DNA from: Microcaldota archaeon
GTDB taxonomy: Archaea; Micrarchaeota; Micrarchaeia; Norongarragalinales; Norongarragalinaceae
NCBI GenBank assembly: GCA_016214445.1
Contig: JACROM010000097.1
Span: forward strand, 4,655 to 10,272
Direction: 5' to 3'
DNA: 5,618 nt
This document shows positions 1-4,940 of this stretch, piece after piece. How positions within the stretch are numbered: position 1 is the first letter of the stretch; every line of letters starts with the position of its first letter. Below the pieces are notes generated by a model. That model did not search any database, had not been told where the DNA came from, and saw only the letters and a program-made list of their open reading frames with translations. Position numbers and translations under genes: made by a program.

Positions 1-209
1 CCCTGCCAGAACCCTTGCGGCGTCCATCCGGGCGGGATTTGGACGGCTACCGCGCCTTCCTTTTCCCACGCATCGTGGTGTTTAACCGCGATTTGGTAGG
101 TGCCCTCATTGAGATGCCGTCCTACGAGCACGATTACTTTCCGTTTCTCTTCTGGTATCGCTGTTAGTTTTTTGCGCAGTTCCTTCAAGGTTTTGAATTT
201 GACTAACAA
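1..209 (-). CDS. Partial protein with a GRHLNEGT (HxxE) motif, C-terminus outside the window
   Basis: This minus-strand frame stays open from just after the HAD gene's stop to the window edge, about 69 codons. The protein looks natural: a charged helix (FKTLKELRKKL), a hydrophobic strand (VIVLVGRHLNEGT), then AWEKEGAVAVQIPPGWTPQGFW. The strand followed by HxxE resembles the first zinc-binding segment of M14-type carboxypeptidases and aspartoacylase/AstE proteins (GxHGNE). That assignment is an inference from a short stretch, and I do not firmly recognise the family. No in-frame ATG exists near the front. I chose the TTG at 209 because it lies three bases after the HAD stop and a GGAG sits nine bases before it. 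TTG at 188 and GTG at 131 are alternatives, but the latter would cut into the strand. The spacing suggests co-transcription with the HAD gene. Confidence 0.7.
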   Translation of the reverse strand, partial: MLVKFKTLKELRKKLTAIPEEKRKVIVLVGRHLNEGTYQIAVKHHDAWEKEGAVAVQIPPGWTPQGFWQ

Positions 210-212
210 GAA

Positions 213-827
213 CTACAACTCCAGCAACTCCCCGATGTCCTTTATCATGTAGTCAGGGTTCGCAGAGGCGAGTTTTTCCGTCGTCTGGTAGCGCGACTGT
301 ATTCCAACTGACTTCAGACCCGCTTCCTTAGCTGCTTTCACGTCGTGCACCAAGTCGCCCACGTAGGCGGTTTCGGTCGGGTTGAGCTTGTGGTTCTTGA
401 CGAAGTTCTTAAGAGTCGCGACCTTGTCCGACACGCCGGATTCGATGCCGTCGAAGAAATTCGCGAAACCATAGGATTCAATCTCCTTTGCAACCAGAGA
501 TTTGGGGTGAGCTGAAAACAAGTAAGTCTTCTTTCCTTTCGCCCGGAGCTTCTTCAGTATCTCCCCCGCCCGCGGCAGCGGAGTCGGGAAGATATTGTTT
601 GCGGCCACGTGCTTCATGAACAGCCTATCCACTTCATCCTTGTGCGAGTTGAAGTCATACTTCCTGTAGAACTTCATGTATGGGAGTTCGAAGTTTTCGC
701 GGTATTCGCTTTCCGTCAGGTTGTAGCCGTTGTACGCCTCGTACAGTACTTTGGCAGTTGCCTTGTAGACCATCTCGAAGTCGTCGCTCAAGGTGCCTGA
801 CCAGTCGAAAATGTAGTTGGAAATCAT
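213..827 (-). CDS. HAD-superfamily phosphatase-like hydrolase, motif I DWSGT
   Basis: A 204-residue soluble protein with the order of motifs of a HAD hydrolase. Motif I is DWSGTLSDD (D8 the nucleophile), followed by a helical cap at about 20-80. Motif II is TYLFSAH (S105), the motif III lysine is probably K135, and motif IV is VGDLVHD (D158, D162). The second acidic residue of motif I (DxD), usual in phosphatases, is serine here, so general acid/base catalysis must differ or another residue substitutes. Phosphonatases (DWAGT) and P-type ATPases (DKTGT) also lack this Asp. The frame extends upstream to a TTG at 929, but those 34 residues overlap thiL and precede the natural strand MISNYIFDWSGT, so I take ATG 827. 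It lies 40 bases after thiL and 3 bases before the next gene. The substrate is unknown; a thiamine-related phosphate is possible only by context. Confidence 0.88.
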   Translation of the reverse strand: MISNYIFDWSGTLSDDFEMVYKATAKVLYEAYNGYNLTESEYRENFELPYMKFYRKYDFNSHKDEVDRLFMKHVAANNIFPTPLPRAGEILKKLRAKGKKTYLFSAHPKSLVAKEIESYGFANFFDGIESGVSDKVATLKNFVKNHKLNPTETAYVGDLVHDVKAAKEAGLKSVGIQSRYQTTEKLASANPDYMIKDIGELLEL

Positions 828-852
828 AGTTGTAGCATATTGTCTCAAGGGG

Positions 853-862
853 GTTTTAAACC
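853..862 (-). promoter_or_regulatory. Possible TATA box for the HAD gene
   Basis: On the minus strand the thiL-HAD gap contains GGTTTAAAACC, whose AT core lies about 25-30 bases before ATG 827. There is no clear GGTGA-type ribosome binding site in the gap, so a near-leaderless transcript from this box is plausible. The HAD gene could equally be read only from the thiamine operon. Confidence 0.35.
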
Positions 863-867
863 TCTTA

Positions 868-1806
868 CTAAACTGAAAAATGGGCAAAGCCTTTGGCCGG
901 AAGCTCTTCCGTTTTGCCGTCCCTTTCAATCAAAACTTTTCCCGAAGTTATCCTGCCTACTCCGCTCAGCCCGCAGCCGTGTTTCTTCGCGACCTTTTTG
1001 GCTTCTTCGAAGTTTTCCTCCGCTATTGTCATGAACATCTCGTAATCGTTGCCCATGTTGATTAGGTAAAGCAGATCCTTTTTTTCTTTTTCAGCGAATT
1101 CCCCAACTCCGTTGAATATCGGCACATCCTCAAACCTCAAGAGCGCGCCTTTCCTGCTTTCGCTGCATATCCCGTGAACGCTCGGAGCGAAACCGTCGCT
1201 GTCGTCTATTGCCGCGTTGACCAAACCTTTCGAGTTCAGCTCCTGCATCAAATCAAGTCTTGCAATTGGCCTGTCGAAACGCGCCAGCAACCCGTCATAA
1301 CCTTCCAGACGGTTCCACCTCGTCAAATAAGCTGCTGCTGTTGCTCCAAGCGGGCCTGTTACAGCTATCGCGTCGCCTTCCCTCGCGCCCGAACGGCTCA
1401 AAGGTTTGTCCGTCCAGCCGAAAGCGGTTCCGCACAGGTTGATTTTTTCGGTCTGGTTCATGTCCCCGCCGATGCACTTCGTTCCGTGGAAATCAGCGCA
1501 CTCCCTGATGCCGCGGGCGATTTCCCGGATTTGTTGTTCTGCAAGCGCGGGTATGCCCCACGACATTAGGAAACCCAATGGATTTGCTCCGCGGGCGCCC
1601 AAGTCGCTTATGTTCGCGGCAGAAGCAATCCAGCCCATTGCGTAGTGAGGTGTTCCTAGCGGAAAATCATCGCCTTCGCTCAACATGTCGGTTGTGACAA
1701 TCAACTGCGTGCCCTTGAACGGGATTGCTTCCGCGTCCTCAAAAGCAGCAGGCAGAGAAAGCTCTTTCTTCAGCAACTCGATAATTTCGCGTTCGCTCAA
1801 TGCCAT
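868..1806 (-). CDS. thiL: Thiamine-monophosphate kinase ThiL
   Basis: ThiL phosphorylates thiamine monophosphate with ATP to give thiamine diphosphate, the last step of cofactor synthesis, in the cytoplasm. The 312-residue length is usual for the family. Motifs appear in order: VTTDMLSEGDDF (37-48), NISDLGARGANP (65-76), GGDMNQTEKINL (113-124, the GGD metal and phosphate region), RSGAREGDAIAVTGPLG (138-154), AIDDSDGFA (199-207, matching the family's IDxSDGL), and MGNDYEMF (251-258), a variant of the common GGEDYEL. The N-terminal GDDAAV motif is only partly kept, as FEDAEAI. ATG 1806 follows directly after a TGA at 1807-1809, with GGTGA four bases before it. That ribosome binding site lies inside a remnant copy of the thiC 3' end, so translation was probably once coupled to thiC. 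The thiC frame now stops 137 bases upstream, which may weaken coupling. Confidence 0.95.
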   Translation of the reverse strand: MALSEREIIELLKKELSLPAAFEDAEAIPFKGTQLIVTTDMLSEGDDFPLGTPHYAMGWIASAANISDLGARGANPLGFLMSWGIPALAEQQIREIARGIRECADFHGTKCIGGDMNQTEKINLCGTAFGWTDKPLSRSGAREGDAIAVTGPLGATAAAYLTRWNRLEGYDGLLARFDRPIARLDLMQELNSKGLVNAAIDDSDGFAPSVHGICSESRKGALLRFEDVPIFNGVGEFAEKEKKDLLYLINMGNDYEMFMTIAEENFEEAKKVAKKHGCGLSGVGRITSGKVLIERDGKTEELPAKGFAHFSV

Positions 1807-1851
1807 TCAATCACCAATCTCAGAGATAATCTTCATCGGGCACAATTCCCC
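1807..1851 (-). pseudogene. Detached remnant of the thiC 3' end (copy 3)
   Basis: On the minus strand these 45 bases read GELCPMKIISEIGD followed by TGA, the same peptide end as ThiC's own CTMCGELCPMKIVSEL but in a frame different from the intact thiC body. The first two cysteine codons of the CxxCxxxC cluster motif are missing: the preceding codons read G-D-R. Relative to the thiC body copy, the codons for G, E, L, C and P differ only by synonymous changes. It directly abuts thiL. The frame continues open upstream to about 2145, but there it reads composition-driven sequence and is not a convincing gene. Confidence 0.65.
1811..1815 (-). promoter_or_regulatory. GGTGA ribosome binding site of thiL
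   Basis: GGTGA lies four bases before ATG 1806. It is formed by the glycine and aspartate codons of the remnant ThiC end EIGD followed by TGA. This is the arrangement expected of the original thiC-thiL junction and argues that the copy next to thiL marks the old 3' end of thiC. Confidence 0.7.
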
Positions 1852-1862
1852 ACGGTCGCCCC
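1828..1862. repeat. 35-bp direct repeat, copy next to thiL
   Basis: These 35 bases are identical to 1938-1972, offset by 110 bases. They cover the GELCPMKI code plus the preceding GGGGCGACCGT on the minus strand. The offset is not a multiple of three, so the two copies read the ThiC-like peptide in different frames. Confidence 0.9.
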
Positions 1863-1864
1863 GA

Positions 1865-1894
1865 GGGAAGCTTCCCCCTGGCCCGCCCTGGGCC
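1865..1894. repeat. GC-rich palindromes between the 35-bp repeats
   Basis: A perfect 12-base palindrome GGGAAGCTTCCC (1865-1876) is followed by a short inverted repeat, GGCCC with a five-base spacer and GGGCC (1880-1894). They sit in the 75 bases separating the two 35-bp repeats. The flank further on (about 1892-1937) resembles the corresponding flank of the next repeat unit (about 2092-2143): GCCTCG, a C-rich and T-rich run, then GAAAC. Confidence 0.6.
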
Positions 1895-1937
1895 TCGCCC
1901 CCTCTTGTTTTCTTGGTTTTTCTTCCATTTCTGAAAC

Positions 1938-1972
1938 AATCTTCATCGGGCACAATTCCCCACGGTCGCCCC
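1938..1972. repeat. 35-bp direct repeat, middle copy
   Basis: Identical to 1828-1862. In one minus-strand frame it reads RGELCPMKI and continues VSEMEEKP. In the frame of the thiC body it reads ATVGNCAR and then TGA, so this copy supplies the present thiC stop codon (1943-1945), which overlaps the ATG of the methionine codon in the other frame. It also resembles 2144-2178 in thiC at the protein level. Confidence 0.9.
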
Positions 1973-3277
1973 AGGGGGAGCTGGAGCCAGCGATTGGTGC
2001 ACCGGAGCACCAATCGCAACCTTCGTTTTCCCCTTGGCGCGAGCAGTTGGAAGCGATCGATGCCCAACGCATCGATCGCAAAGCTTCGACTCGCCTCGAC
2101 CCTTCCTGTTTGTTTCATTTGACTCGCCATCCAACTCCGAAACAATCTTCATTGGACAGAGCTCTCCGCACATGGTGCACGGTTTGTTTGAAGCGCAGTT
2201 GATTTTCTTTTTCGTTATTGACAGCTCTTCCTGTTTCCTCCAGTCCAAAGCGTATCTTGCTCGGGACATCTCGTCGTCCTTTTCTCTCCGTCCGAGCTTC
2301 ACCACGTCCGCCGCGTGAGCTGCAATCTTGAACGCTATCACACCCTCCTTTATGTCCTCGACAGTGGGCAGGGCAAAATGCTCTGAAGGCGTCACCGCGC
2401 ACAGGAATTCCGCCCCCGCGACCGCAGCTGCTGTAGCGCCTATTGCCGCGTTCAGGTGGTCGTACCCCAAAGCGCGGTCGGTAACGAGCGGCCCCAGCAC
2501 GTAATATGGAGCGTAGTGGCACCACTCCTTCTGCAATGCGACGTTTTTGGCTATGGTGTCGAAAGGCATGTGGCCCGGCCCCTCGCAAAACACTTGTACC
2601 CCCTCTTTTCTCGCTTTCAAAACCTGTTCGCCCTGCAGCTTCAGCTCCGCCAGCATCGCTTCGTCATTTGCGTCGGCGAGCGAGCCCGCCCGAAGGGCGT
2701 CGCCCAAGCTGATGGCACAATCGGCGTTTTTGCAGATTTCCAGCACCTTGTCGAAGTTCCTGTACAACGGGTTCTCCGCGCTGTTTTCCTTCATGTACTT
2801 CGCTATGATTCCGCCGCCCCTGCTCACTATTTTAGTTATCCGGTTCATTGCCTTTTCAGCAGACCCGCGCGTTATTGCCGAATGAACCGTGACGAATGAC
2901 GCGCCTGCTTTTGCGTGCGCTTCTATTGCCTTCAAAAAATCATCCTCGGTCGGCGAGGGAAAACAGGAATAAATCGGCACCGACCCAACAGGCACTCTTG
3001 AAGCGGAAATAATCCTTTTCAGCGAGTGGACGGTGTCCCTTGTGGACAGGTCCATTATGGTGTCAGTCCCGTGCTCTATCGCCACGCTCGCCTTCTTGAG
3101 TTCCGCTTCCGGGCTGCTTTGCATGGACGTGCCGAGGTTGGCGTTTATTTTCGTGGAACAAAAACGGTTCAGCACTATCGGGTTCTTCGCGTGCTTCAGT
3201 ACAACCGCTCGTCCTGCTTTCAGCTCTTGCTCCAAGGCTTTGGCGTCAATTCCTTCCCTTTCAGCGAGTTCTTTCAT
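1943..3277 (-). CDS. thiC: Phosphomethylpyrimidine synthase ThiC with an abnormal C-terminal extension
   Basis: ThiC is a radical-SAM, [4Fe-4S] enzyme that rearranges aminoimidazole ribotide into HMP phosphate, the thiamine pyrimidine. Recognisable segments include TKINANLGTS (42-51), MDLSTRDT (75-82), VPVGSVPIY (95-103), GGGIIAKYM (154-162), ISLGDALRAG (189-198), CEGPGHMP (231-238), GYDHLNAAIGATAAA (271-285), FLCAVTPSEH (291-300) and the cluster cysteines CTMCGELC (C367, C370, C374). The family normally ends within a few residues of this motif, so the natural core is about 382 residues (to about 2132). Here the frame continues 62 residues through hairpin-rich DNA and stops in a repeat; this tail has no recognisable domain. 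ATG 3277 overlaps the thiE stop as ATGA, with only a weak GTGA upstream. The N-terminus is shorter than I recall for archaeal ThiC, and the GxGL segment before KINANLG is divergent. Confidence 0.93.
   Translation of the reverse strand: MKELAEREGIDAKALEQELKAGRAVVLKHAKNPIVLNRFCSTKINANLGTSMQSSPEAELKKASVAIEHGTDTIMDLSTRDTVHSLKRIISASRVPVGSVPIYSCFPSPTEDDFLKAIEAHAKAGASFVTVHSAITRGSAEKAMNRITKIVSRGGGIIAKYMKENSAENPLYRNFDKVLEICKNADCAISLGDALRAGSLADANDEAMLAELKLQGEQVLKARKEGVQVFCEGPGHMPFDTIAKNVALQKEWCHYAPYYVLGPLVTDRALGYDHLNAAIGATAAAVAGAEFLCAVTPSEHFALPTVEDIKEGVIAFKIAAHAADVVKLGRREKDDEMSRARYALDWRKQEELSITKKKINCASNKPCTMCGELCPMKIVSELDGESNETNRKGRGESKLCDRCVGHRSLPTARAKGKTKVAIGAPVHQSLAPAPPGATVGNCAR
1968..1987. repeat. 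Stem-loop at the edge of the palindromic block
   Basis: Seven-base arms GCCCCAG and CTGGAGC (one G-T pair) flank a six-base loop. It straddles the end of the middle 35-bp repeat and contains the AGCT (1979-1982) that recurs at 2082-2085 on the far side of the palindromic block. Confidence 0.5.
1990..2017. repeat. Perfect 11-bp hairpin
   Basis: Arms GCGATTGGTGC (1990-2000) and GCACCAATCGC (2007-2017) are exact reverse complements around a six-base loop. In the thiC tail frame it encodes VAIGAPVHQSLA, so if thiC is read to its present stop the hairpin lies in the translated mRNA. It shares the outer GCGAT...ATCGC with the hairpin at 2053-2079. Confidence 0.9.
2053..2079. repeat. Perfect 11-bp hairpin with possible outer stem
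   Basis: Arms GCGATCGATGC (2053-2063) and GCATCGATCGC (2069-2079) pair exactly around the loop CCAAC. Outside an asymmetric internal loop, GCGAG (2039-2043) can pair with CTCGC (2090-2094), giving a longer imperfect palindrome of about 56 bases. In the thiC tail frame it encodes the CDRCVGH stretch. Confidence 0.9.
2144..2178 (-). repeat. thiC-borne copy of the repeated C-terminal code
   Basis: On the minus strand this reads CTMCGELCPMKI inside the thiC body. It is the intact member of the three-copy family whose other members are at 1938-1972 and 1828-1862, with starts 206 and 316 bases away. Over G-E-L-C-P the codons are GGA GAG CTC TGT CCA here and GGG GAA TTG TGC CCG in the other two: every codon changed, every residue kept. 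Confidence 0.75.
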
Positions 3278-3879
3278 TTTTTCACTTCAACAAGTTGCAA
3301 AAACTTCCTCGTGTTATCGAAAACGTTGCCGTTCATTATGGCGGATATTACAGCTACTCCTTCCACGCCGGCATCCATGACTTCATTCACGTTTTCAAGC
3401 GTTATCCCACCGATTGCAATGATTGGTTTCTTTGATGCTTTAACGATTCGCGCCAGTTCAGTTACTCCGCAAGCTGTTTTCGGTTTGGTTGTGGTGGGGA
3501 AGACCGGGCCGACTCCGATGTAGTCCGCCTGTTGAGCTTTGATTGCCTCCCCGTAGGTTGAAGCGGACAAACCGATTATTCCGTCGAATTCTTTTCGTGC
3601 TTCCTCGAAAGAAACATCCTCCTGTCCTAAGTGCAGTCCGTCCGCTTGCGTTTCAACAGCCAGTTTTACGTGGTCGTTCACGAAAAACAAGGCATCGTGC
3701 GGTCTGCAAAGTTCCTTGATCTTCAAGGCCTTTTCCTTCATCTCCCCATATGGGCGCTCTTTCTCCCGGTACTGGATGATTTTGCACCCTGCTTTCAGCG
3801 ATTGTTCTGCTGCCTCGACGTCCTTTCCTCCTGTAAGCGCGCGGTCTGTGATGACGTATAATCCTTTAATCTGTTGCAA
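3274..3879 (-). CDS. thiE: Thiamine-phosphate synthase ThiE
   Basis: ThiE condenses HMP diphosphate with hydroxyethylthiazole phosphate to form thiamine phosphate. At 201 residues it is a typical TIM-barrel ThiE: LYVITD (7-12), IIQYREKE (34-41, diphosphate-binding Q36, R38, K40), FVNDHVKLAVETQADGLHLGQED (66-88, metal-binding D69 and D88), IGLSAST (102-108), DYIGVGPVFPTTTKPKT (119-135, the diphosphate loop), IAIGGI (154-159) and VAVISAI (175-181). The start is TTG 3879: an in-frame stop (TAG at 3880-3882) comes directly before it, and AGGTG lies six bases upstream, within the end of thiM. The gene overlaps thiM by 14 bases and thiC by 4, so translation is probably coupled. A separate bacterial-type ThiE in an archaeon is notable, because many archaea use ThiN instead. 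Confidence 0.95.
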   Translation of the reverse strand: MQQIKGLYVITDRALTGGKDVEAAEQSLKAGCKIIQYREKERPYGEMKEKALKIKELCRPHDALFFVNDHVKLAVETQADGLHLGQEDVSFEEARKEFDGIIGLSASTYGEAIKAQQADYIGVGPVFPTTTKPKTACGVTELARIVKASKKPIIAIGGITLENVNEVMDAGVEGVAVISAIMNGNVFDNTRKFLQLVEVKK

Positions 3880-4660
3880 CTATCACACCTTCCATCGTCG
3901 TCCCCTTTCCATCAATTTCGTTCAGTTCGTCCATGAGGCAGTGCTTGAACTCCATCGGCCTCTTGGTTTTTGCGGCTGCCTTCTCTCCTGCTTTTCCGTA
4001 AACCGCCAACGCTGCCGCGGAAGCGAAGGCGTAGTCTTTTTCCACTGCGCAGAAAGCGCCTATGATGGAAGCAGCCATGCACCCTGTTCCCACCACTTTT
4101 CCCATCATTTCGTGGCCCGCCTTAACTGCGTATGCTTTTTCCTGGTTGCAGACGAAATCCTCTTTTCCGGTAATCACTATGGTGTTTCCGAGTTTTTTGG
4201 CCAGCTCTTTCGCTGCGCTCCGCGGGTCGCCTTGAATTGTTCCTGACTCAACTCCTCTTACTTCTGCCTGCAGCCCGGCAATCGAACTGATTTCGCCCGC
4301 GTTGCCCTTCAGCACGTCTATCTTCGAGTTGTCGAGAAGATCCTTCACCGCCTCCGAGCGCATGGGCGTCGCCCCTGCCCCGACCGCGTCCAAGACAACC
4401 GGTATCCCTTTTTCGTTCGCCCGCTTGGCCGAGAGGTGCATCGACTTAAGCAAAGGAGTGGTGAGTGTGCCGATGTTGAGCACCAACGCCGACGAGATGC
4501 CAGTCATTTCTGCCGCTTCCTCTTCCGCGTGCGCCATGACAGGCAACGCCCCAATGCTTCTTATCGCCTGCGCGCAGTCGTAGATGGTGACCCAGTTCGT
4601 TATGTGGTGCACCAAAGGTTTCTGCTCTCTAATCTTCAAAAGTAGTTCTTCGGTTTTCAT
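3866..4660 (-). CDS. thiM: Hydroxyethylthiazole kinase ThiM
   Basis: ThiM phosphorylates salvaged 4-methyl-5-(2-hydroxyethyl)thiazole with ATP, supplying the thiazole phosphate used by ThiE. The 264-residue protein is a complete ribokinase-fold ThiM: PLVHHITNWVT (15-25), IGALPVMAHAEEEAAEM (36-52), ALVLNIGTLT (58-67), IPVVLDAVGAGATPMR (86-101), VLKGNAGEISSIAG (116-129), IVITGKEDFV (161-170) and the anion-hole and catalytic segment VVGTGCMAAS (189-198, C194). ATG 4660 is preceded by GGGGG eight bases upstream and by an AT-rich box about 40 bases upstream, so it is the first gene of the thiamine operon. It sits 76 bases after the small membrane protein gene. The presence of ThiM suggests that thiazole is scavenged. 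Confidence 0.96.
   Translation of the reverse strand: MKTEELLLKIREQKPLVHHITNWVTIYDCAQAIRSIGALPVMAHAEEEAAEMTGISSALVLNIGTLTTPLLKSMHLSAKRANEKGIPVVLDAVGAGATPMRSEAVKDLLDNSKIDVLKGNAGEISSIAGLQAEVRGVESGTIQGDPRSAAKELAKKLGNTIVITGKEDFVCNQEKAYAVKAGHEMMGKVVGTGCMAASIIGAFCAVEKDYAFASAAALAVYGKAGEKAAAKTKRPMEFKHCLMDELNEIDGKGTTMEGVIVATD
3886..3890 (-). promoter_or_regulatory. AGGTG ribosome binding site deciding the TTG start of thiE
   Basis: AGGTG sits six bases before TTG 3879, inside the last codons of thiM. With the TAG directly before the TTG, it fixes the thiE start and explains a non-ATG initiation in an overlapping pair. Confidence 0.65.
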
Positions 4661-4696
4661 CCGTAATTCCCCCGCGGTTGTTGTTGGCGGCAGGCG

Positions 4697-4704
4697 TTTA
4701 TTTA
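4697..4704 (-). promoter_or_regulatory. Probable TATA box of the thiamine operon
   Basis: The minus strand reads AAAGGGTAAATAAACG here. TAAATAAA with a purine-rich element before it fits an archaeal BRE-TATA pair. A transcript would begin near 4675, leaving a leader of about 15 bases with a GGGGG ribosome binding site. Such a leader is too short for a TPP riboswitch. Confidence 0.5.
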
Positions 4705-4736
4705 CCCTTTGCCCGGCCGACGATTGCCGTTCAGGT

Positions 4737-4940
4737 TCAGAGATAGTAGGAGTATATTACCGTGAGCGCGTGGAGCAACGCGGAAAGGACTGTTGTTATG
4801 CCGATGTAGCGGTGGTATTTGAACTGGATTTTGAAGAGCCCGACCGCCGTCGTCGTCAGGAGCAGGGCCAGCGTGAGGAACCCTGTCAAGACCGTCACCG
4901 GAGACCCGAACAAAACTGGAACCGCTGCCATCGTCTTCAT
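4737..4940 (-). CDS. Small two-helix membrane protein with a paired-histidine heme-type motif
   Basis: A 67-residue protein, almost entirely membrane: helix 1 at about 9-35 (VTVLTGFLTLALLLTTTAVG), a short basic turn KIQFKYHRY, and helix 2 at about 45-65. Helix 2 carries H43 at its start and H57 near the middle, 14 residues apart, in the pattern KYHRYIG...LLHAL. This resembles one heme-liganding helix of cytochrome b and ferric-reductase-like proteins. Binding heme would need more helices, for example a dimer; that is inference. ATG 4940 overlaps the cupredoxin stop as ATGA, so the pair is co-translated. GGTGA lies only one base before that ATG, and ATG 4931 (64 residues) has a spacing of ten, so the exact start is uncertain. 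A partner role in electron transfer with the copper protein is suggested by context only. Confidence 0.75.
   Translation of the reverse strand: MKTMAAVPVLFGSPVTVLTGFLTLALLLTTTAVGLFKIQFKYHRYIGITTVLSALLHALTVIYSYYL

Noticed and set aside
3..167. Open plus-strand frame ending at a TAG, about 54 codons
   Set aside because: It lies opposite the minus-strand partial gene, whose translation has better secondary-structure character and a start placed right after the HAD gene. The plus-strand frame is its mirror.
828..929. Longer HAD gene starting at TTG 929
   Set aside because: The extra 34 residues overlap the end of thiL in another frame, are basic and unlike a HAD N-terminus. The fold begins at MISNYIFDWSGT with ATG 827.
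2045..2068. Pseudoknot between the CCAAC hairpin loop and the neighbouring GTTGG
   Set aside because: Only two bases separate the 11-bp stem from the partner, too short to span the stem. A competing hairpin or chance is more likely.
1685..2122. 145-codon plus-strand frame across the thiL start and the repeat region
   Set aside because: It is antisense to thiL and to the repeats, has low-complexity composition and no promoter or ribosome binding site.
1807..2145. 112-codon minus-strand frame as a separate gene
   Set aside because: Only its last 14 residues match ThiC. The rest is repeat and hairpin DNA read out of frame, with no ribosome binding site or domain.
1828..2178. CRISPR array
   Set aside because: Only two identical repeats, unequal spacing (110 and 206 bases), and the repeat encodes the ThiC motif.
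1938..2180. Programmed frameshift joining thiC to a downstream frame
   Set aside because: No slippery heptamer is evident at the junction, the thiC body already carries a complete cluster motif, and a shift would only add a second partial motif.
4661..4760. TPP riboswitch before thiM, suggested by ACCTGA on the minus strand
   Set aside because: The ACCTGA lies upstream of the likely TATA box, directly after the stop of the preceding gene. The rest of the TPP aptamer consensus is absent and the leader is too short.
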